NCBI GenBank assembly: GCA_011032825.1
Contig: JAADJZ010000002.1
Coordinates: 2,294,001-2,358,000 of the forward strand
Direction: 5' to 3'
Length of the DNA stretch: 64,000 nucleotides
Source of the DNA: Massariosphaeria phaeospora
Taxonomy: Eukaryota; Ascomycota; Dothideomycetes; Pleosporales
Positions within the stretch are counted from its first letter, which is position 1. Every line of letters starts with the position of its first letter. The notes under the pieces are model-generated. The model was given only the letters and a program-made list of their open reading frames with translations. It did not search any database and was not told where the DNA came from. Below are positions 1 through 9,623 of this stretch, piece after piece. A program made the translations under genes and the position numbers.

Positions 1-1594
1 ATAGTGATTTGCGACCTGCTTCATGAAAAGTAGATTCTCCGACCCATAGCTTCCCAAAAAATCCTGGCTCGGATCCGCATAGTTCATATATATGAAGTCC
101 GTAGTAGCACCCTCTTTCGCGATGAAAGCTTTCAATTTCTCCGTCATAGCACCTGACTCAGCCTGTGCAATTGCCAGTGCCGCGTCATCGCTGAAGACGG
201 CAACGCCGCCAACCCACAGTATCGCGTTGGATTCGATTCGCTCGACGCCTAGCATGTTGCCGCCTTTGCTTTGGCTAACATCGCTGTAGAGTTTGGGAAA
301 AGGTTGAAGGACCATCTGAGCGGCAAAGTTCTCGGCTCCGATCTTTTCGGAAAGTGATACCATGAGCTGCTCGAGGAGGACGGCGCTGTAGCGAAGAACC
401 TTAGGCGAGTTGAGGAATGTGAGTGTCGATTGCGTGTTTCTAAACACGAGACTATGAGTATGATAGCAGATATGGGGGGGATCAAAATGACGCTGACTGA
501 CCGGGTTCCTCCAGCCGCCTGAGACGCATTTGCGGCATCAGCAAGAGACATCTTCGCCCAAGTGGATGACACTGTGGGAATCTTGTTGAGTCTGTCGAAC
601 GCCGTTTCATTGAGATCGCCTTGGGTATTGACACGGATTGCTATCACGCTCACACCCTTGTTCCCCGGAGTGGAGGCATACATGGTGATGAGATGGTCAT
701 GGGGTTGTCCCTGCGATCGATCCGTGAACTCGACCACAGTATCAATAACCTCATCGGAAGAGCCAGGGATGAGGACGTTCTGTCCATACGCGAGATCGAC
801 TGCTGGTTGAGCCTCGAGATCGAAGCGGGTGACGATACCGAAATTTAGCCCTCCGCCCTTCAGTGCCTTCCACAGATCGGAGTTCTTGTTGCCATTGGCC
901 TGCACGATGGTTCCGTTCGCAAGTACCACCTCGTAGTTCGTGACCGTGTTGCAAGCAAAGCCGTTGGTGCCAGTATGGTACGAGACACCGCCACCGAGAA
1001 GAAAGCCTCCGACGCCAACGCCGCCGTCACGGCCGCCCGTTACCGTCACTTGGGCAATGTCTAGAAGATTCGCGTAGACATCCTTCCAACGACCACCTGG
1101 CTGAACACTCGCGACTTGGCGCTCAGCATCGTACCACGAGCCGTTCATATTTCCGAGATCGATGGTGACGCCTTTGGCAATGTTGTTCGAGCCGGGAAAG
1201 CCATGGCCGCCGCTGCGTACTGCGATATGCCAGTCGCCAGCTCCAGACCCTGTTTTATCTAGCGCGGCGATTGCTACCGAAACTTCGTACGTTGTCGTTG
1301 GCAGGAAAAAGCACCAAGGGCGGAAGCGCGCGTTGGCGGACCACCAGCTTGCAACCCGGGGCTCGTACGCGTCCGAGGTTGCTAGAACAAGGCGGTCGCC
1401 AAGTCCCGCGGCGATCAAGATATCGCACTGGAGTGTCAGTATGAGATCGGAAAGCAAAGGATGAAAAGTAGACATACAGGCGGGAAACCGGTAGCTTCGT
1501 GCTGAGCGTCTATGGAGTTTTGGGCGAGACATGGGAGAAGGACAAGGAAGAAGGGGACCAGAGCACGAAAGTTGCCGACAGAACTGAACATCAT
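1..1594 (-). CDS. Secreted FAD-linked oxidoreductase, berberine-bridge-enzyme-like (3' end outside window)
   Basis: Predicted secreted flavoprotein oxidoreductase; the substrate cannot be read from sequence. Exons on the minus strand are 1594-1478, 1427-502 and 439 to the window edge, with introns of 50 and 62 bp. The spliced frame runs uninterrupted to base 1. The first exon encodes a signal peptide ending near PCLAQ. The PCMH-type FAD domain follows, with RSGGHG around residues 110-115; the His there (about 114) is the expected covalent flavin attachment site. The second attachment Cys of bicovalent members is absent: the loop reads GRDGGVGVGG. Near the edge the motif MNYADP matches the C-terminal BBE domain. 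The join TTC-CCG-CCT to TGC-GAT restores the FPPCD segment typical of the family. A second in-frame ATG lies at 1591. Family assignment is firm; substrate unknown. Confidence 0.88.
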
Positions 1595-2485
1595 GGTCTG
1601 CGCGCGGTGTTGAAAAGAATGACTACAGTGGGTGACGAGGAAGAGTCAATAGGCCTTGGGATCTTGTCTTTTATGAAGAGGTACCTACTCATCGTATTCC
1701 AGCATCGAGTGACGGCCTGATCACCGTCCTTGCGCTTAGTGTCGAGGGTTGCGTAGCATGAGCCCCTTCCTTGATTCAATGTGGTTGAGCTTGCGATACC
1801 CAAGGGTTCTCTGGATACGCGTGTTCCCGCGTTAGGGATTGCCTTCCCGCACTCCATATAAAGCCATATGAAAGGGGATATCGTCTGGCTGCGGCAAGAT
1901 GAGGTCTTGGCTGCCGGGGGCATTCGCTGACCTAATACGCGTGTTACGCGCATCCTAGCTACCCGATCCTTGGAATGTAGATCTTCACGTGATTCTGCAA
2001 GAACAGACGCGCCTGAAGACTGATGAGGCTCGTCACAACGAGCTCGCGAAGCTGAAGCCTTAGTGATTCCGAAATCCATGATCTGGTCCATGTAACTCCG
2101 TACGAACAAGCCAGTCGACTCGCCGGGAGTCCGCCGCTCGGTCGCGTCCGTCGTGCGGTGTCCGTGCATCTCGCTCGCTGACATAATACGCGTGTTACGC
2201 ATGTCCCAGCTTCATGAACGCTTGTACGATCCGAGCTCGGCATTCAGGATTGGTTAGAGATTGTGCACCATCGAATTTGAAGTCCTGGGCACTGAGAAGT
2301 GCTACTGCTAAGGCGGTTTATATTCTGGCCACCGCCCTCGGATGACAGTAACTGTACCTTTCTCGTGGGGAACTTCCGGCATTGAAGTTCTATATTTACG
2401 AAGGCGAATGAAATACCTGGTTCATTAGAAATTTCAACTTCGGCGTTTCATCTTAGACTCTTCGCATTCTCCAGCGGATTCGAAA
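1595..2485. other. Intergenic region with short repeats
   Basis: Separates two divergently transcribed genes, so it should hold both promoters. An open frame at 1591-2202 on the minus strand has no recognisable domain and overlaps the upstream gene's start; I do not call it. The only clear structure is the three ACGCGT-containing repeats listed separately. Confidence 0.5.
1817..2201. repeat. Three dispersed copies of ACGCGTGTTACGCG-like motif
   Basis: Copies start at 1817 (ACGCGTGTTCCCGCG), 1937 (ACGCGTGTTACGCG) and 2188 (ACGCGTGTTACGC). The last two also share flanks: GCTGAC a few bases before, TAAT directly before, and an AGCT a few bases after. ACGCGT is palindromic and resembles an MCB-type promoter box, but the shared flanks also fit remnants of a repeat family. 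Function not shown. Confidence 0.6.
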
Positions 2486-3688
2486 ATGTCGGAAGGAGAG
2501 CCTGGTAACTCATTAAGGATATGTACGTCCACAGTGAAGACTAACATTTTGGCAGTCCCCGGAAGTCTTTACATCTATGCTCCGAATAAGGTCGCGCCGA
2601 TATTCTTCGCAATCGCATTCGCGCTTTCGGCTATTGGCCATACATGGCAGTGTTAGTGAGTGCTCCAGAGCCGCTAGCATCACAACGTCAATTGTACCCT
2701 CTAACATCTGCAATCAGTCACTACAAAAGCTGGAAGCTAATTGGACTCCACCCTCTTTGTGCTTGGGTGTTTACCCTCGGCTATGCTCTGCGCGAATATG
2801 GAGCTTTCAATTACATTTACAAGGGCAAAAATCTGGTCGTATTGATGACATTCATCCTCAGCCAGGTTTTCATCTACGTCTGCCCGTAAGTGATTTCCAG
2901 TAGTGAGGAAATACTAACTAGAAGCTGATTGCTGCAGTCCGCTTCTCGAGCTTGCGAACTACCACGTCCTCGGCCGAGCACTCTATTACGTCCCTTTTCT
3001 CGCACCTCTTCCTCCCGGCAAGGTCCTATCCACGTTCGGTGCTGTGATGCTTTTCGTTGAAATATTGAACTCGGTCGGCGTATCCCTTGCGGCTAACCCA
3101 TCGTCGTCGGAAACAACACAGCACCTAGGAAGCGTCCTGACGATAACCGCCATCTCCCTTCAGCTCGTCGTTATCCTGATTTTTGTCACCCTGGCGGTCA
3201 TCTTCCACTTTCGCTTGCGACAAGCCAACATCCACAACAAAGGTCTCAGTCGCACGTTGAAGACGTTGCATACAAGCATGGCATTGATATTCATACGCTG
3301 CATCTACCGTCTTATCGAACACATGGGCCATACATCGGTCGATCTCAAAGACATCGACGCACTCCGCAATCTCACCCCCATCCTGCGCTACGAATGGTTC
3401 TTCTACATATTCGAGGCGTCGCTCATGCTGGTCAACTCCGTGATCTGGAACGTGTGGAACCCGGCTCGCTATCTTCCGCGTCACCACAATATCCGCCTGG
3501 CGACGGACGGCGCTACGGAAATCCATGGTGAGGAGGAGAAGGATGAAAGGCCTTTGTGGGCTCAGATTGCTTCGGCGCTGACCTTCGGGCTGCTCTTTCG
3601 GAAGAAGGTAAACGGGCCATTTGTGCAGCTGGGTGAGTATTCGGCTGACCAGACGAGTACCACCAGGCTTGTTAGAGGATCTATATGA
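2486..3688 (+). CDS. RTA1-like seven-transmembrane protein
   Basis: Member of the fungal RTA1 family (lipid-translocating exporters / 7-aminocholesterol resistance), a plasma-membrane protein with seven predicted helices. Exons are 2486-2504, 2556-2655, 2718-2885 and 2938-3688, giving 345 aa; introns are 51, 62 and 52 bp. The tiny 19-nt first exon was chosen because splicing GCCTG to TCCCCGG gives the family N-terminus PGSLYIYAPNKVAP. The join TGTTA to TCACTAC gives WQCYHYKSWK, and the next gives YVCPPLLELANYHVLGRA. The motif GYALREYGAF is also typical. The C-terminal tail after about residue 290 is hydrophilic and acidic. It is divergent from the oxidoreductase upstream. Substrate or drug specificity cannot be inferred. 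Confidence 0.88.
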
Positions 3689-5250
3689 TCGTTTTCCCGA
3701 TGAGATTCGTCGTTATGAATAATTGGATGTATTTGTAGAGAGACTATAATGTGTAATGGAGGAGCAGAGCGACCTTTGTGCTCTGGCCATCGGGGCCTGG
3801 CGGGGACTGGAGACTTACTACACGAGCGAATAAGAACATCCCGGCCAATGCATTCAGCGTCACGCCTGCGGAGCCAGCCATAGCTTACCGAGGGCCCGTT
3901 TGTGCCATCCGAAGTGAGAAGCTCAGATTACGAGTCACTTCTGTTGAATGATTGCTGCAGCCACACCCTTAGTCTGGAACGGTGCTTCCACCGTGTCTCG
4001 CCCAGCCCGCATCCCTCACGCTCGCTTTCCCGTGTCGTATGCTTCAGGAAAGCTGTTTTCTGGTGAATCCGTTAGGGTCCTTAAACGGAACGGCCACTAG
4101 TAAAGGCTGGCTAGGAGGTTAGTTATTGTATCTCCACCAACATCCTTGCTCGGTCGCAATTGGGTGAGAACAAACATGCAGTCGTGAGACATAAATCGCG
4201 TAGAGTAGGGACTGGGTTCGAGCGATGTCATGTGTTGGTGTAACATTTGACATACATGGCTGACAGGGGTTGCAAAGAGGGGAAGACGCATGCTGGCATC
4301 CACCATCAGCTCGCCAGCCAGCCCACAAAAACGCACGGCTGGTTTCGGGAATTTTACACGAGCGACCGCTTTCTGAGAGTCTGTATGGATTTCGACATGC
4401 ATATACGTAGTCGGCGACGTAGAAACGCAGCCGCCCGACGCCGCCGAACAAACCGGCCGACGCTGCGTCCGGCATCGCACGGCACTTGACCGGACTAGAT
4501 TGACACGTCATGGTAGGCACCATCTAATTGGCAACCACGACCCGAATATCAGGATCCTGTCTGCATGCAGGGTCCGACGGAAACAGCGAATTTGAGTGTT
4601 CAGCTGCCAAGACTACTCCACACTTGGGGCTGAGCTGTGAGGGCTTTTGAAGGACTGAGGCTCTGCGCGGTGGGGGCGGAGAAAGTGAGGACGACGCTTT
4701 CACTCCAGACCAAGAAAATCCGTGGGCGCTTATGACGAACCTCATTAGTTTTCACTCGAGGCAATCTAGGATGGGATTAATCATGAACACTCACTCATGA
4801 AGTTTGGGCAATGCGACGTGAGAATAGGTCAAATGCGCTATTTAATTTGCAGGATTAAAAGTACAAAATTTCTCTAAAATAACCAAGCGCGAAGGTGGAA
4901 TCACAGACGTTTCCAACCAAAGGATAAGAGCACCAGAAGCTACAGTCTCTCGAATAAACAGACCAGATTATTTCACAAAAGACTGCGATGTTGAGCGGAT
5001 CAATGACCGCGTTGTTCTCATTGTCTAAACTGAGGAGCAGTCTACCCAGGTAAGATATCCAGGAAACTTCCGTGTTCCTTACTTGGAGAGGATACGTCGG
5101 TGGTTCTAAATGCCTCTGGTTAGTCTCTCCTCTAATGGTCTGTTCTGGGATCCAGAAAAATAAAGGTCACGAGGATGTGGTGACAGCCGGTACCGAAAGC
5201 ACGTAAGCGTGGAAGTGGGTTCCGAACGCAGAAAAAGTGAAATGTGCCAC
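3689..5250. other. Gene-free interval
   Basis: Only short frames on both strands, overlapping one another, with no domain or signal peptide I recognise. The part from 4750 to 5000 is locally AT-rich. A possible short last exon of the minus-strand gene next door may lie near 5044-5104 (see that gene). Otherwise nothing found. Confidence 0.5.
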
Positions 5251-7107
5251 TCACCTGCCGCCGGTCGCCACGGCATGCGACTCTGTATTCACCTCATGTG
5301 TCTCCAATACGATCGATTTTTTCCCGTCAATTCTCGGCACGATACAAGCGCGTGCATTCGCGTCTCCCTTAAACCATGCGATTGTGGTATCCCGCTTCCA
5401 GGAATGCTGGTTATTCGGAGGAATCTCCTGTTCAACAGTGGACGTTCCGCTTTTCTCGGGATCTTTGTTCCTCGATGCTTCCTGGTGAGCGAATTTCTCA
5501 TCGAGGAAGCTGTAGAGCAGAGTGGCTTGCAAGCCTTGGACGTAGTACCAAGGGAACCATGAACGAGATGTAATAATCCATGCGATCAAGAACATTGCGG
5601 CCCATGCTAACGGAATGGATGCAAGTGCGGAAACGGATAAGGCCCTGACGTTGCCGCTGTAGAGCACAAAGTCCGCTATTTGGTCGAGTTGATCGAGTGG
5701 GATAAGATTCGGAACGTCAGCAGCTGATGCGCTACTGCCATTCGCAACGAAAGCGGTCTCGGAAAGGGTGTTCTTGGTTGCGATATACGAAGCGAGTACA
5801 AGGCGGGAGAGGTCAGAGTGAACGCTGGCTCGACTGGCATCGAAGTACTCGCCGATACCTCCAGTAGTAGCGGAAAGTAATGCGGAGGCACCTAGTTGAA
5901 TTCCCAGCGACTCGATCTTAGGCCTCGAAAGAAAGCGAGTGAGGACGAGATTCAGTGGTTCGGGAATGTCTGCGAGGGCTCCCCCGGGTCTGTTCAGGTT
6001 ACTAACGGGGAACCGCTGATCCTTGTACACCCAAGAGTCACTTTGCCAGCAAGACAAAACTGGACGTCCAGGTAAGACCCGTAAGAATTTGTCCCCTTCC
6101 AAGGGTTCGATGTCGGTGAGATAGAAAGGGTCGTCACCACGCGTGAAACTCTTTCGACTGGAAGAGGAAACGAGAATGGCGAATGATGTGTTCAGCTGAT
6201 GGTTCTCCTCTCGTGGAATTTCTTTAACAATAAAGCGCGCTATCGGCATCGGAGCATCATAGATGGAAATCTCTACGTCTCTTGTTTCGTCATTCCAGAG
6301 ATGATAGGTATCGACAGGCGCCTCTTCTTCGACAGGCACCTCTTCATCTGGTGTCTTACTGAACCACCAGTTGTATTCAGTTACACACGAACCCTGGACT
6401 TGTAGCTCGAGGCCATGATAGTGCTGCAGTCCGAAGTCCTTTGCCGTAACGTTGTAGCTATAGTGATAGCGGCTGATGGACTCGCCATCACCCAGGTCTT
6501 CGAGATATTCGGGATCGTCGATTCGTACTTGATGTTGGGAGTCGGAAATGTTGGCTGACTGGACACCGCCCACTGCACGTAACGCCGCAGGAATCTCCAA
6601 GCTATTCACTTTCAAGACGCCTTCGGTAGAAGTATCACTGTTGTCCGGGACGTAGAGCTTGATCGGATTGACTGGGGCACCGTGGCCAGCGACGATATAA
6701 GGGCCGACGAGGATGGGAACGCCGGAGCTCACGACCAGGGCCATCGTTGATATCGAGAGCCATAAGAAAAGACTTCCGGGCGTCTTTCGCTTGAGCTTCC
6801 AGAGATATTCAATGCTGAGTTCAGTGACATCGAGGGGTCGTTTGGCATTCAACACTCCAGCGGAAGCGACGACGGAATTGTGCGAGCGGTTGGGCTGTCT
6901 CAGAGAGAAGTAAACGCCAATTACAACCATGATCGTCCATAGCTGCACCACTGCAGATTTGACCAAGAGGGAGTAGAACGAGATGATCCGGTCGGAGTTG
7001 CGGGCAGTCACAGCAACCGCGAGCTGTGGTCCATTATCTGTAGGGAAGGTAAAAAGACGATTGAGAACGTAGACCTCTGGATCCAGATCACGCAGATTAG
7101 AAGCCAT
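5251..7107 (-). CDS. Unknown fungal membrane protein, 618 aa
   Basis: I do not recognise a named domain. Hydrophobic helices lie near residues 44-68 and 112-134 and again near 507-530, with a long hydrophilic segment between them that carries potential N-glycosylation sites (NIS, NVT, NTS, NGS). This suggests two N-terminal membrane spans, a large luminal or extracellular domain, one C-terminal span (ending near the SRSWFPWYY patch) and a cytoplasmic tail. The architecture is common among uncharacterised Pezizomycotina proteins. The stop TGA lies inside AGGTGAGT, a perfect splice donor. An intron from 5254 down to an acceptor after ACTAACCAGAGGCATTTAG near 5105 would replace the last codons with a short extra exon ending near 5042. 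Either end is possible. The 5' leader contains the 44-bp module at 7200. Confidence 0.7.
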   Translation of the reverse strand: MASNLRDLDPEVYVLNRLFTFPTDNGPQLAVAVTARNSDRIISFYSLLVKSAVVQLWTIMVVIGVYFSLRQPNRSHNSVVASAGVLNAKRPLDVTELSIEYLWKLKRKTPGSLFLWLSISTMALVVSSGVPILVGPYIVAGHGAPVNPIKLYVPDNSDTSTEGVLKVNSLEIPAALRAVGGVQSANISDSQHQVRIDDPEYLEDLGDGESISRYHYSYNVTAKDFGLQHYHGLELQVQGSCVTEYNWWFSKTPDEEVPVEEEAPVDTYHLWNDETRDVEISIYDAPMPIARFIVKEIPREENHQLNTSFAILVSSSSRKSFTRGDDPFYLTDIEPLEGDKFLRVLPGRPVLSCWQSDSWVYKDQRFPVSNLNRPGGALADIPEPLNLVLTRFLSRPKIESLGIQLGASALLSATTGGIGEYFDASRASVHSDLSRLVLASYIATKNTLSETAFVANGSSASAADVPNLIPLDQLDQIADFVLYSGNVRALSVSALASIPLAWAAMFLIAWIITSRSWFPWYYVQGLQATLLYSFLDEKFAHQEASRNKDPEKSGTSTVEQEIPPNNQHSWKRDTTIAWFKGDANARACIVPRIDGKKSIVLETHEVNTESHAVATGGR

Positions 7108-7185
7108 GACGAGAGGCTAAAAGAGCAAGACGGAAAGATGGTGAGAGAGAAATTAGACGCGGTTGATGCTGATGTAGCTAGCCGT

Positions 7186-7258
7186 CCGGTCAGTCGGAGA
7201 AAGTTTTCGCAAAGCTCAAACTTGCTGCAGAGAGCCTCATTTGTAGACCGGTCAGTCG
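7186..7258. repeat. 44-bp dispersed module, copy A, between 11-bp direct repeats
   Basis: The direct repeat CCGGTCAGTCG occurs at 7186-7196 and 7248-7258. Between them, 7200-7243 begins AAAGTTTTCGCAAAGCTC and ends GAGAGCCTCATTTG. The same 44 bases with a single A/G difference occur at 49307-49350, flanked there by a different direct repeat. The copy lies about 93-136 bp upstream of the start codon at 7107, so it may be transcribed as leader. No gene-like or RNA-like structure is evident within it. Confidence 0.85.
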
Positions 7259-7554
7259 CGCAGTCGCCGACTTGATTCATCGGGCAAAAAAGGACGGCTC
7301 TATCGTGCTACCATGCTTTGCAGCTGATCTGTTGATGCGAAGGGTAGGCGACCTACAGCTCAGCTACAGCAGGGACTGTAGCAAGTCACCCTCAGCTGTC
7401 CACTAGGGACGGCCCGCCACCACTTGGCCGGCATTTGGTGGCGCCATTTTCGGTCAACCCAATCACAGATGCACCTCTTATGCGACATCATATTAGCCCC
7501 GTAAATAAGACGAGCTCTTCCCAGAATGCTGGGATCGCATGCCTCCGCATCGAG

Positions 7555-7600
7555 ACAGCTTCGCCCAACCTGCAATGACAGCTTCGCCCAACCTGCAATG
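7555..7600. repeat. Perfect 23-bp tandem duplication
   Basis: The unit ACAGCTTCGCCCAACCTGCA followed by ATG occurs twice with no mismatch and no spacer (7555-7577 and 7578-7600). Identity suggests a recent slippage event or a two-unit minisatellite. It lies 255-300 bp upstream of the fasciclin gene start. Confidence 0.95.
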
Positions 7601-7731
7601 ACAGGACCCTGCCTCAATTGCTCGGCGCATCCGTCGGCTCGCCGAGCTCGTACTCACATGTCCTTCGATCAAAAGGTTTGCCATGGGGTCCGAAAGGCCG
7701 CCGGATCAGCCAGCCTTGTTGACCGCACTCT

Positions 7732-7739
7732 TATATAAA
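7732..7739 (+). promoter_or_regulatory. TATA box of the fasciclin-like gene
   Basis: TATATAAA, 120 bp upstream of the ATG at 7859, followed by a pyrimidine-rich stretch (CATCTCTCCATCC) that is a plausible initiation zone. Assigned by sequence and position only. Confidence 0.55.
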
Positions 7740-7858
7740 GTGAATCCACAGCCTCAAGTCTGGTGTAGTCATCTCTCCATCCGAATTGTTGTCGATATCT
7801 TTTCACTCGCTTAGTCTTTGTTGAATCCGAAATATCGGGGACTTTCGATCCAGCCAAC

Positions 7859-9019
7859 ATGCTGTTTCGGTACGCTTTCGTTGCAGTTTCTGGCCTTTGG
7901 ACCACCAGTAATGCGGCGGATCTCCTTACCACTCTACGAAACTCCAACGCCAGTCTCTTTGCCGATACAATCGAGTCAGACCCTGTGCTCTCTGCCATAT
8001 TCTTGGGTCCCAACGTCCAGACGGTCTATGCACCAGTCGATAGTGTTCTGTCGAGCATCCCACCATCCCGACGCGCTTTGTATCTTCGGGACGAGGCCCA
8101 GGATAAGCAAAGAGAGAACTCTTACCAGTCCGGACAAGAGCAGTCCGATGCAGCGTCGGACAGGTCTATCCCGGGTAAAGAGATTGAAACCGCTAGCGAT
8201 ATAGTTCCTTCCAGAAGGGGAGGTCGCAAGAAGCAGGTCATTATACAAGACAACGGGTTGCGAGAAGGTCAAGGTGAAGGTCAGACAAATGAACGACGCC
8301 ATCCGCATCCGGAGACCCCGCTGTCCCTCAAGCTTTTTACTGGGCTGGGAAACAGCGTGAACGTTCTGAACTCCGGAATCTCGTATGACAAGGGATCCAT
8401 CTACACCATCGATGGGTAAGTCGCCATCGTCCAGTCTCGTAGCCTCGCTAATATCTCCAGTCTCTTCACCGTCCCTACCAACCTCTCCAATACACTCGCT
8501 TCCCGTTCAGACACAGCAGCCTTCGGCTCGCTTCTCAACTCCACGAACTTAACCTCCTCTCTCGAAGCAGTCACGGGCGGTACCTTTTTTATTCCAAGCA
8601 CTTCCTCTTTGAGCTCGACCAACCAAAGTCTCACGGCGAGCGCGCTACAAGGCCATGCCGTTGCGGACTTCTCAGGATATCTACCGTCGTTGAAGAACGG
8701 GCAGACATTGAAGACGCTGAACGGTGGTGTACTCACGGTCAACATCAGCGGCGGAGAATTCTATATCAATGGGGCGAAAATTGTTTCGAGTAACTTGATT
8801 CTGGAGAACGGTGTCGCGCACGTCGTGGATAAGGTACGTTTGGTGTTTCCTCTCGCTTCATCACCGCTGACCGGGTCTGAAAAGGTTATTGCCGAACAAC
8901 ATACGCCGGCTACGCCGGAAGAGTTTGTTGGTGGAGCTTCATTGACCCACCGGGGATCCCTTGGGTCCAACGGCATTGTCATCTTCAGCATGATCGTCAC
9001 AGCCGCCTTGATGTTGTAG
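7859..9019 (+). CDS. Fasciclin (FAS1) domain protein, secreted, probably GPI-anchored
   Basis: Exons are 7859-8415, 8461-8833 and 8885-9019. The protein starts with a signal peptide (MLFRYAFVAVSGLWTTSNA). The first FAS1-like part has NVQTVYAPVDSVLSS near residue 55. A hydrophilic, charged insert follows (about residues 80-140). The second part carries LFTVPTNLSNTL, GTFFIPSTSSL and GVAHVVDK, the usual strand before the end of a FAS1 domain. The C-terminus is a hydrophobic helix (GIVIFSMIVTAALML) after a small-residue stretch, as in GPI-anchored wall proteins. FAS1 proteins mediate cell-surface adhesion. The first intron (45 bp) is required for the frame. The second (51 bp, 8834-8884) is a multiple of three without a stop, so it could be retained. 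A TATA box lies upstream. Confidence 0.8.
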
Positions 9020-9623
9020 AGTCCGGCGTTGGCCGTTGGTGACCGCAATGATGATCGTATCGGATAGTGGTCGGCTTTGGGTGAGGACTTCATTATTGAC
9101 GGTATTTAATGTAATCTTGCTTTTGGATATTCGTTGTATCAGAAGAATCAGACCTGGTGAACATGGAGCTCGTTACGAGGGCTTAAGTGACCTGCTTCGG
9201 AGATGCGTTTCTAAGTGTAGCCAACTGGGCATTTCTGCTAGTATCCAGATTTGGACGGCTGTACACAAGACAAGAGATAACTGGATAAGCGATACGTATA
9301 TCGCAAATGAGTGCTGCTGAAGGAACGTTGAGTCGGAGGGTCACGGGCAAACTTTGAAGTGCTAGGCCCAGATGGGTAGGTGTGGGTCTGACTAAGCACG
9401 CCAGCTTGATGTAGGCTAGCGCAATTAGTCAGAGGATAGGCACGTCGAACGTTGTTTCCACTCCACTGCATCGCCACTCATCAGCAATTTGCATCAAAGC
9501 CATCAACAGAAATCGTTCACTCTATCATGGTTTGTATCTCATCGCAGAGCCGCGGTGTGCGTGTCCTCGCACCGTGTCTTGCTTGGTCCCCAAGCCTCTA
9601 ACGTCTTGATTGAGGCGGTGCCT
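9020..9623. other. Convergent intergenic region
   Basis: Lies between the 3' ends of the fasciclin and glycerate kinase genes. Short overlapping frames only; no repeat or domain seen. Confidence 0.5.

Larger units (their letters stand above)
7108..7858. other. Divergent intergenic region with two kinds of repeat
   Basis: Lies between the minus-strand membrane-protein gene and the plus-strand fasciclin gene. It contains the 44-bp module flanked by direct repeats, a perfect 23-bp tandem duplication and a TATA box, each listed separately. Short frames here have no recognisable content. Confidence 0.6.

Noticed and set aside
1591..2202. 203-codon minus-strand frame upstream of the FAD oxidoreductase
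   Set aside because: It overlaps the true first exon in another frame, shows no domain, and crosses the repeat motifs.
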